From Candidatus Fermentibacter sp. (lineage in GTDB: Bacteria > Fermentibacterota > Fermentibacteria > Fermentibacterales > Fermentibacteraceae), in contig JAUCPW010000009.1 in the NCBI GenBank assembly GCA_030373045.1, forward strand, positions 26,093-90,092: a stretch of DNA of 64,000 bases. Direction: 5' to 3'. Shown one piece after another: positions 34,270 to 40,945 of this stretch; positions within the stretch are counted from its first letter, which is position 1; every line of letters starts with the position of its first letter. Position numbers and translations under genes: made by a program. The notes below the pieces were generated by a model. That model ran no database searches and was not told the DNA's origin. It saw only the letters and a list, made by a program, of their open reading frames with translations.

Positions 34270-35160
34270 TCACCAGCCGGTCCTCAGGAGTTCGGCCCAT
34301 GCGTCGGCCAGACCCTGCGCATCCCCGGCGGGAGGACGTCCCCAGTTCGGGAAGGCGGACTTCCTGTCCAGGCCAACAACCGGCACGCCCATGGCCGATG
34401 CCTGGGCCCAGTGGACCGGATCGTCCGTGGCCACCACCGTCGCCCCGGCGATGACGGCGGCCTTCACCGACGGGGGCTGTCCGGCCACGGGTCCCTCCTT
34501 CGAGTCCATCGAGACGATCCTCATGGGCAGCTCGGCGCCGTGCCTCCTCAGGATGTCCGCGACTCGCAAGGTGGAAGCCATGTAGGGCAGCACGGAGCCC
34601 GATACCGGCGACAGCAGGGAGGCGGCCTGAGCCATCTCGCCCCGGGGCATGGAAGGCCTCCACGAAGTGTCCGGGCTGGCCCCGAGCAGCTTGGACAGCT
34701 CGTACATCCTCGCCGGAACCGGCATGGCCTTCAGGTTGAAGACGAGGTTGGCATCCTCGTCGGGCCTCGTGTAGATGCGGATCGCGTCACGGAACCTCTT
34801 CGCGATCGGCCTGATGGCGCTGTCGGGAAACTCCGACACCACCAGGACTATCCTGGCGTCGGGGAGCACGTCGGTGAAGGACCCGCGTCCTCCCCTGCCC
34901 GGGACGTAGACGGTCACGGCCGGGGGCACGTCCAGCAGGGACGGCACGTCGACATCCTCCGCGGGCAGGATCATCTCGATGGCCGTGCCGGGGAGCGAGC
35001 GCGCCACGGAATTGGCCAGGAAAAGCGCAGCCCACGAGTCGAACCCCGTGGATCCCGCCAGGATGGCGATCCCCTCCGGTGACAGCAGGTCGTCGGGGAG
35101 ATGTATCATGAGTTCCTTCGGAGCCGGTCTTCGTCCCGTGAGGAAACCGGGCAGCCTCAT
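34270..35160 (-). CDS. GT9-like protein of unknown activity
   Basis: A 296-residue protein whose C-terminal half, VVATDDPVHWAQASAMGVPVVGLD, recalls the GNDSGGMHLAA donor site of the GT9 gene just downstream, but the key residues are changed; the N-terminal half, TGFDSWAALFLANSVARSL, resembles the GT9 opening. It is probably a diverged GT-B fold protein that may have lost catalysis. ATG 35160 overlaps the TPR gene stop by ATGA; the GT9 gene starts 3 bases after its own stop. Confidence 0.55.
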   Translation of the reverse strand: MRLPGFLTGRRPAPKELMIHLPDDLLSPEGIAILAGSTGFDSWAALFLANSVARSLPGTAIEMILPAEDVDVPSLLDVPPAVTVYVPGRGGRGSFTDVLPDARIVLVVSEFPDSAIRPIAKRFRDAIRIYTRPDEDANLVFNLKAMPVPARMYELSKLLGASPDTSWRPSMPRGEMAQAASLLSPVSGSVLPYMASTLRVADILRRHGAELPMRIVSMDSKEGPVAGQPPSVKAAVIAGATVVATDDPVHWAQASAMGVPVVGLDRKSAFPNWGRPPAGDAQGLADAWAELLRTGW

Positions 35161-35849
35161 TCCAGATCCTCCAGAAGCCTGCGCGCCATGTCCCTGACGG
35201 CGATCGACGCCTCCGGCGAGCCCGCCAGGGAATCCAGCAGGAGCAAGGATCTCGAGGTTCCTCCGGCCCTCCAGGAGCATAGCGCCTCCTGGATCCTGGG
35301 AAGCCCCTCCGAGGGGAAGGCCCGGGCGAGGAACTCCGCCTGCGCCACGGCGTCGTCATCCCTGCCTGCGGAGAGTGTCGCGAACGAGAGGTCGAGCGCC
35401 GCGTAGTAGGATCTCCTCACCGTGGTGGCGCAGTCGATCGCCTCGGCGAACTCCGAGGCTGCATCGCCCGGGAGGCCCCTGTAGAGGAGGGCCGTTCCTC
35501 TGGCCCTGTGGACCAGCCAGGGATCCCCCTGCACCGATTCGAGCCCCGCGACGGCCATGCTGTCCAGCCCGGCCGTCCATGCGAGCCTGGCATACCAGTA
35601 GTCGAACTCGCCCCGGAGGGAGTCCGTGCCGGCGATCCGCTCCAGATCGCACAGCAGCATGTGGGCCCTTCCGGAATGGCCGGCATAGAGAGCTTCCTCG
35701 AGGAGCGTGCAAAGGACACGGCATTCCCCCGCGGCACTGCCCGCCTGCTCGTAGAGGACCCCCGCCTCCCACAGCCTGCCTGCGGTCTCCAGCTCCCGCG
35801 CATCATCGAGAATTCCGCAGAACAGAGCGGCAGTAATGAGGAGCGTCAT
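35157..35849 (-). CDS. TPR-like secreted protein
   Basis: A 230-residue mostly helical protein with a signal-like start TLLITAALFCGILDD. Helical pairs such as LWEAGVLYEQAGSAAGECR, AHMLLCDLERIAG and GLPGDAASEFAEAIDCA have TPR or TPR-like spacing. ATG 35849 overlaps the upstream pgsA stop (ATGA). It sits in the unit between the CDP-alcohol phosphotransferase and the glycosyltransferases. Function unknown. Confidence 0.65.
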   Translation of the reverse strand: MTLLITAALFCGILDDARELETAGRLWEAGVLYEQAGSAAGECRVLCTLLEEALYAGHSGRAHMLLCDLERIAGTDSLRGEFDYWYARLAWTAGLDSMAVAGLESVQGDPWLVHRARGTALLYRGLPGDAASEFAEAIDCATTVRRSYYAALDLSFATLSAGRDDDAVAQAEFLARAFPSEGLPRIQEALCSWRAGGTSRSLLLLDSLAGSPEASIAVRDMARRLLEDLE

Positions 35850-36451
35850 TTCGCGTACCTCGCGAGCAGCCGTCTGATGAGCCTCAGATAGCCGGCCGCC
35901 CCGAACAGGGTCGAAGCCAGCGCCAGGAACTCGGCGGTTCCGGCAATGGTGGAGTATACGGCCTTTCCCGGAAGGGCGGCCGATCCGGCGGCACTCGCGG
36001 CAAGGACGAAGCTCAGGATCACCACGAGCTTCTCGCTGGTCGGGATGACGACGAGCGGCTTGCCCACGCCCCAGGAGACCACCGTGGTGGCCGCGAGCAC
36101 CAGCAGGTGGTACCCCGACAGGGCAGCCGCCGCGAGTGTGTCCACCCATCCCGCCCTGGCCATCACCAGCAGGGTCACGGACAGGAATATCTTGTCGGCT
36201 ACGAAGTCGAGTACCTTCCCCTCGAAGGAAGACCTGCGGAGCCTGCGGGCGGTCCACCCGTCGAGGTAGTCGGTGGCTGCCGCCCCGAGCACTATCCAGA
36301 ACAGGGCCAGCGGTTCGATCCCATAGTATGCCATGGCGCCGACCCAGATGGCGGCCAGCATCCGCAGGCCGGTGACCAGGGCGGGGACGACGGGCGGCCA
36401 GCGCACCGCCTGGGAATCCGGCGGGAAGGCCTCAGCGCCCTGCTGCCTCAT
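35846..36451 (-). CDS. CDP-alcohol phosphatidyltransferase (PgsA-like)
   Basis: A 201-residue membrane enzyme making phospholipids by moving a phosphatidyl group from CDP-diacylglycerol to an alcohol, probably glycerol-3-phosphate. The family signature DGWTAR, eight residues, G, three, D, three, D is seen complete in DGWTARRLRRSSFEGKVLDF and the following VAD. About five hydrophobic segments. ATG 36451 lies inside the end of the upstream gene (20-base overlap). The alcohol is not certain. Confidence 0.87.
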   Translation of the reverse strand: MRQQGAEAFPPDSQAVRWPPVVPALVTGLRMLAAIWVGAMAYYGIEPLALFWIVLGAAATDYLDGWTARRLRRSSFEGKVLDFVADKIFLSVTLLVMARAGWVDTLAAAALSGYHLLVLAATTVVSWGVGKPLVVIPTSEKLVVILSFVLAASAAGSAALPGKAVYSTIAGTAEFLALASTLFGAAGYLRLIRRLLARYAK

Positions 36452-37094
36452 CGGTCCTCCTGAAGAACGGATCGATCTCGTCGAGCCAGATGATGCCGTC
36501 ATGGGGGAAGCTCCCCGACGGGAAGGCCTCCGAGATGCAGGCCATGTCCACGGGCGAGGGGAACGCTTCGGGATGGAACAGCCCGTCGGGGGGCAGGACC
36601 ATCCATCCGGCGGCCAGCACCGCCGCGATGGACTGGGCGGCGTCGTCACCTTCGAGGTCCGGAGGGGGTTCGGGCAGCATGGCGAGATAGGGATGAAGGG
36701 AATAGCGCCCGTACCACGAGGCGGCCATGGCCAGATCCCGCCTGTTGGCCGGGATCCTGGCGCCGCGGCCTTCGAGGCAGGCCGACGCCCTTCCGGGCTC
36801 TCCGCCGGCGACCAGGACCAGAACGAGGGGCATGAGGGCCGTCCTGTCGCCTGCCCTGAGCCTGTCCCGCAGGCGCTCCTCGGCCGTGATCCCCTCCGTG
36901 GCTATCTCCGCGGATGTAGGCGTGGAGTATGTGGACGACATGCCCGAAAGCGCATCGAAGCCTCCCTGGTCCATCACGACGAGGGAGACGAGGGATGCGG
37001 CCGCAGCGGAACCCGTCCGGGGGATCATGCCCGCCCTGAGCTGCCATGTCGCGGTGTCGGCGGAGGCGCCTGCGCATAGCAGCATGGCGATCAA
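36432..37094 (-). CDS. Exported protein of unknown function downstream of tRNA-Gly
   Basis: About 220 residues, with a short hydrophobic N-terminus IAMLLCAGASA, probably a signal peptide, and a body of helical Ala/Gly/Asp-rich sequence ending DGIIWLDEIDPFFRRTDE. TTG 37094 is the preferred start (ATG 37085 is the alternative), only 14 bases after the tRNA; neither has a good ribosome site. The frame is open through the tRNA, but that part is tRNA sequence. No family recognised. Confidence 0.5.
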   Translation of the reverse strand: MIAMLLCAGASADTATWQLRAGMIPRTGSAAAASLVSLVVMDQGGFDALSGMSSTYSTPTSAEIATEGITAEERLRDRLRAGDRTALMPLVLVLVAGGEPGRASACLEGRGARIPANRRDLAMAASWYGRYSLHPYLAMLPEPPPDLEGDDAAQSIAAVLAAGWMVLPPDGLFHPEAFPSPVDMACISEAFPSGSFPHDGIIWLDEIDPFFRRTDEAAGR

Positions 37095-37108
37095 TCCGAA
37101 GGGGATCC

Positions 37109-37184
37109 TGGAGCGGGCAACGGGATTCGAACCCGCGACTTTCAGCATGGGAGGCTGACACTCTACCAACTGAGCTATGCCCGC
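37109..37184 (-). tRNA. tRNA-Gly (anticodon CCC)
   Basis: 76 nt, acceptor GCGGGCA pairs with TGCCCGC, then T and an encoded CCA. The anticodon stem TCAGC/GCTGA encloses CTCCCAT, anticodon CCC, which reads GGG. The D-arm AGCTCAGTTGGTAGAG and T-arm GGGTTCGAATCCC are canonical. Confidence 0.97.
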
Positions 37185-37199
37185 TCCGGACGGGGGAAT

Positions 37200-37228
37200 T
37201 GAATAGGCGAAGGAGCTCCCGGCGTCAA
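37200..37228 (-). promoter_or_regulatory. Promoter of tRNA-Gly
   Basis: On the minus strand TTGACG (37228-37223) and TATTCA (37205-37200) are separated by 17 bases, just after the dapF stop codon. The first hexamer is five of six consensus; the second is weaker. Confidence 0.55.
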
Positions 37229-37234
37229 GCCCGT

Positions 37235-38050
37235 TCAAGAGAGGGGCTCCAGGGTTTCGCCCTCGTAGACGGGCCTGGCTTCACCCTCGAGCCACCACCC
37301 TGCATCATCCATGCCGACTTCGAGAGGAGATCCTCCCGGAGGATGCACCGTGCAGGGCAGGGAGACACGCCCGCAGCGAAGACCCGCGAAGACCGCAGCG
37401 ACCGCTCCCGTGCCGCAGGCCAGGGTCTCGCCCTCCACGCCCCTCTCCCATGTCCTGATCCGCATCGATCCGGGTGTCTCGACGCATGCGAAGTCCACGT
37501 TCGCCCCTGCCGGCCCGGTTTCGGGGGCCCGCCTCAGGGTCGCGGCGGAGGACTCGAACAGGCCGTCGTAGAGATCATCCCTGAAGACCACGAGGTGGGG
37601 CACCCCGGTGTCCTCGAGGGATGCCTCCAGGGTCGCCGCGACTCCGCCGGGTCCGGGAGCAGCGAGCGACAGACTCCCGGAGAGAGCGACCGGGGCGGTG
37701 AACCAGAGCCTCACCGTCCCGCCCGGCCTCACTTCGGCCCGGTGCGTTCCGGCGTCGCTCTCGAAAGTCTGCACGGGTCCGGCGGCGCCCCTCATGACGG
37801 CGAAACGGGCGATGCAGCGGCCTCCGTTCCCGCACATGGAGGCCCGGCCCCCGTCGCTGTTGTAGTAGACCATCCGGTAGTCGGAGGTGCGGGACTCCCT
37901 GAGTTCGAGCATGCCGTCGGCCCCGACCGAGAGCGCCCGCCTGCAGAGACCTGCGATCCGGGGCTGCGTCAGGAACGGGCCCAGGGAGCCGTCCCTGTTG
38001 TCCACGGCTATGAAATCGTTGCCTGCGCCGGTGAGCTTGGTGAACTTCAT
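37235..38050 (-). CDS. dapF: Diaminopimelate epimerase
   Basis: Interconverts LL- and meso-diaminopimelate for lysine and peptidoglycan. The 271-residue protein has the start KFTKLTGAGNDFIAVD, the first catalytic Cys in MCGNGGRC and the second in ACGTGA, with the usual spacing. ATG 38050 overlaps the STT3-like stop by ATGA. It is the last gene of a three-gene unit with mglA and the membrane protein. Confidence 0.95.
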   Translation of the reverse strand: MKFTKLTGAGNDFIAVDNRDGSLGPFLTQPRIAGLCRRALSVGADGMLELRESRTSDYRMVYYNSDGGRASMCGNGGRCIARFAVMRGAAGPVQTFESDAGTHRAEVRPGGTVRLWFTAPVALSGSLSLAAPGPGGVAATLEASLEDTGVPHLVVFRDDLYDGLFESSAATLRRAPETGPAGANVDFACVETPGSMRIRTWERGVEGETLACGTGAVAAVFAGLRCGRVSLPCTVHPPGGSPLEVGMDDAGWWLEGEARPVYEGETLEPLS

Positions 38051-40272
38051 TCCATTCCCCGCTCGGCGAGCCGGAGCAGATCGGCCGCGTTCCCCGATCC
38101 GGCCAGACCCGGATCCTCCTCCAGGGCCGCCCTGACCTCCGACGAAGCCTCGTCCTCCATGCCCGCGGCGAGATAGAGCCTGGCGAGGTCGAGCCGCAGC
38201 TCGGGATCGGGGCCGAATGACGACAGGTAGGCGTGGAAGTCGGCCGCTATCCCTTCGATGGGATACAGCCCGTCCAGATGGAGCCCGACGAGTTCCTGCA
38301 TGATGCCGGTGGCTGCGTCCAGGTCACCGCCGTCGTCGCATACCAGTACGAGAGCGGCGGAGAGCAGTTCCGGCGACCTGTTGTCCCGTCCGGCGAGGGC
38401 CAGGGAGCGGGCGGTCCCCAGGGGGTCGGACAGCGCCTCCGCGGCCTTCCGATAGTCTCCGAAGAGATCCGTGAACCTGGCGTCGAACAGGAGCCCCGAG
38501 CGGGCCGGGGATGTCGCGGCCGACCCTGACGGAAGGGAGAAGACCCTCAGCGAGGGGCCCTGGAACACCAGGCGGAGCTCCGACAGACCGTCCGGTTCGT
38601 ACTGCATCAGGAGGGCCGCGGAGTTCTCGGGCGGGGATGTCAGCCCCGCCAGGTAGAGCAGGCCCGCCGGACCCTGGTCGAGGAGGAAGTCGGCCTGATG
38701 GACCACGTACTCTGAACCTGTTCTCCGCATGAATGCAGTCAGGCTGTCCTCGGGCTGGAAGACCCGCACTGCGAACTCCTCGATGTTCCTCCGGTTGGAT
38801 GCGTTCTCGAAGAAGGTGTGCGTCACGACCGGCCTCCCGGCGTACGCCGAGATGAAGCCGGAGATGTGCCAGTAGGAGAGGAATGCCTCGTCGGCATCGG
38901 TGGAGGAGTCGGCCCACGCGACGAGGTCCGAGAGCTCCTCCTCGCCGAGCAGGGAGGCCTGCTGTCCGAAATGGAGCCCGGCGCCCTCCAGAATGCCTGA
39001 ATAGGGGAGCACGAAGACCGACTGCAGCGCCAGGATCGCCCCGAACACGGGATACCTCCACCTCGTCCTCAGGGTTTCGACGGCTGGCGCCAGAAGGACG
39101 GGGGCGAGGAGCACATGGAGCCTGTCCATCATCATGTAGGCCGCGAGTGCCGCGGGGACCGCCCAGCGCAGCAGCGACGGCCCCCGCTGCCAGAGCCTGC
39201 GGGCACCGAAGAGGGCGAAGACGATCAGCGGGCCGAAAAGGAGCAGTATCTCGCCGACGGGAGGGGTCTCGTACCCTCCTACCCAGAACAGCCTGGCATC
39301 CGGCGGGAGCTGAAGGGGATCCCCGGGGTGCAGGAAGAGGAACCTGAACTTGGCAAGGATCATCGCCCCGACGTGCGCCGTCGCGTCGTTGAACCCGAAC
39401 AGGGCCACCATCGCGGATGCAGCCGCCGCGAGCACGGGCAGTGCGGTCACCCTCGCGACCGTGGAGACGAGCAGGGCGAAGGCCACTACGGATGCGGGCG
39501 ACAGGATGGCTCCCTCGGCGCGCATGTGCGGGATGAGCAGCGCGGAAGCTATCTGCGCGACTGCCGGCAGGGCCACCGCGGGAAGGGGCAGCTTCCTCCC
39601 GATGTGGAGAACCAGGATGTAGAAGAGGATCGCCGCGCACACGAAGCCCGACGCCTTCCACGACGCCGCGGCGGCCGACAGGAGGATGGCCGAAACTGCC
39701 GAGGGGACCAGGCTGGCCCGGGTCGAGGTAGACCTCGTCGACCTCTCGACCGACCAGCACAGGAAGAGGATGACGGGGACGGCGACGGTCTCCCTGTAGA
39801 ACGACTCCCCCCTGGCCCGGAGCATCGCCGGGAGCAGGAAACCGTATGCGAGCGCGGCCATCGCCGCCCGGCTCCCGCCGAGGCCGGCCTCCCGGAACCA
39901 CAGCAGGATGGCGACCATTCCCAGAAGCGGGAATGCGAGGCAGAACACCCTGAGGAAGGCCTGGAAGTCCGTGCCGGGGAACAGGGCGCGGTGGAGCCCT
40001 CCGGCGATGTACTCCTCGAAGATGGAGTTCTCGGAGGTGAGCATTCCCGACGGGTGCATCACGAGCGTGTCCAGCGCGGGGATCGCCCGGCCTTCGGACA
40101 CCATCGAGGCGTATCGGTACGACTGGGTGGTCTCGCCCTGCATGCGGGGCGGAGGGGGAAGGATCACCGACGAGAACCACGACCTGAGGAGGAAGGCGGC
40201 CATCAGGGCCGCCGCCGTCAGGATGGGAAGAGAGAGCGCCCTCCCGAGCGGATGGTCACGACAGGCGGGCAT
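38047..40272 (-). CDS. STT3-like GT-C membrane glycosyltransferase
   Basis: A 741-residue protein with about 11-13 hydrophobic segments in the first 430 residues, then a soluble domain and helical repeats at the end. The opening ETTQSYRYASMVSEGRAIP resembles the first extracytoplasmic loop of STT3/PMT-type transferases, and FLSYWHISGFISAYAGRPVV resembles the WWDYG-containing acceptor segment of STT3/AglB, though the exact WWDYG is not present. The protein probably transfers a lipid-linked sugar outside the membrane. ATG 40272 overlaps mglA by 17 bases. Family position is inference. Confidence 0.65.
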   Translation of the reverse strand: MPACRDHPLGRALSLPILTAAALMAAFLLRSWFSSVILPPPPRMQGETTQSYRYASMVSEGRAIPALDTLVMHPSGMLTSENSIFEEYIAGGLHRALFPGTDFQAFLRVFCLAFPLLGMVAILLWFREAGLGGSRAAMAALAYGFLLPAMLRARGESFYRETVAVPVILFLCWSVERSTRSTSTRASLVPSAVSAILLSAAAASWKASGFVCAAILFYILVLHIGRKLPLPAVALPAVAQIASALLIPHMRAEGAILSPASVVAFALLVSTVARVTALPVLAAAASAMVALFGFNDATAHVGAMILAKFRFLFLHPGDPLQLPPDARLFWVGGYETPPVGEILLLFGPLIVFALFGARRLWQRGPSLLRWAVPAALAAYMMMDRLHVLLAPVLLAPAVETLRTRWRYPVFGAILALQSVFVLPYSGILEGAGLHFGQQASLLGEEELSDLVAWADSSTDADEAFLSYWHISGFISAYAGRPVVTHTFFENASNRRNIEEFAVRVFQPEDSLTAFMRRTGSEYVVHQADFLLDQGPAGLLYLAGLTSPPENSAALLMQYEPDGLSELRLVFQGPSLRVFSLPSGSAATSPARSGLLFDARFTDLFGDYRKAAEALSDPLGTARSLALAGRDNRSPELLSAALVLVCDDGGDLDAATGIMQELVGLHLDGLYPIEGIAADFHAYLSSFGPDPELRLDLARLYLAAGMEDEASSEVRAALEEDPGLAGSGNAADLLRLAERGME

Positions 40273-40834
40273 GGCGCCGCGCCATCATAGCCGCAATGAG
40301 CTTGAGGGTCTCGGCCGGCCCGCCACCTCCGAGGGCCACGGCTTCGACCACGGGCCAGCCGTGCCTGTTCAGGAGCCTGTCCATCATGTCGACGGGGGCG
40401 ATGCCCGGGAGATCCCTCTTGTTGTACTGGAGGACGACAGGGATCATGGAGAGGTTGAGGCTGAAGCTCTGGAGGTTCTGCTCGAGGTCGTCCAGGGTGT
40501 CCACATTGGCGTCCATGCGTTCCATCTGGCTGTCCGCGACGAACACGAGACCGTCCAGGCCGTCGAGGATCACCCTCCTGCTCAGGGCATAGTACGCCTG
40601 GCCGGGCACGGAGTAGAGGTGGAGCCTCACGTTCGCGCCCTTCACCCAGGCGAAGTCGACAGGGAGGAAGTCGAAGAACACGGTTCTCTCGCCGCGTGTG
40701 CAGAGGGTCACCAGCCGGCCCCTGTTCTCCGGGGCGATCAGGTCGCGGATCCGCCTGAGATTGGTCGTCTTGCCGGAGAGCCCCGGGCCGTAGAAGACGA
40801 TCTTGTAGGCTACCTCGCTGCCGGATCTGTGCAT
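40256..40834 (-). CDS. mglA: MglA-type small GTPase (first)
   Basis: Ras-like GTPase that in Myxococcus sets cell polarity and motility. The 192-residue protein has P-loop GPGLSGKTT at 16-24, ERTVFFDFLP and LYSVPGQ (switch II) and NKRDLP (guanine specificity). These are standard for the MglA subgroup, which uses GPGLSGKTTN. ATG 40834 begins MHRSGSEVAYKIVFYG. MglB, its usual partner GAP, is not visible here. A promoter candidate lies at 40873-40901. Confidence 0.9.
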   Translation of the reverse strand: MHRSGSEVAYKIVFYGPGLSGKTTNLRRIRDLIAPENRGRLVTLCTRGERTVFFDFLPVDFAWVKGANVRLHLYSVPGQAYYALSRRVILDGLDGLVFVADSQMERMDANVDTLDDLEQNLQSFSLNLSMIPVVLQYNKRDLPGIAPVDMMDRLLNRHGWPVVEAVALGGGGPAETLKLIAAMMARRHARLS

Positions 40835-40872
40835 TCGAGCTCCCGCGGCTTCATGGCCGACTGACCGGACAG

Positions 40873-40901
40873 AAACTACCGATTGCCGGCCCCCGGTGCA
40901 A
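40873..40901 (-). promoter_or_regulatory. Possible promoter of the mglA/STT3-like/dapF unit
   Basis: On the minus strand TTGCAC (40901-40896) and TAGTTT (40878-40873) are separated by 17 bases, about 40 bases before the mglA ATG. Modest consensus match. Confidence 0.35.
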
Positions 40902-40945
40902 GTCCCGGCGCATCAGGACCACTCAATCCGCCGCCCGGCGTATCT

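Noticed and set aside
37095..37238. N-terminal extension of the secreted protein (peptide containing AQLVECQPPM)
   Set aside because: This is the translated tRNA-Gly sequence, a common false N-terminus.
39115..40290. 391-codon plus-strand frame antisense to the STT3-like gene
   Set aside because: Glu/Gly/Arg-rich shadow without hydrophobic segments or motifs.
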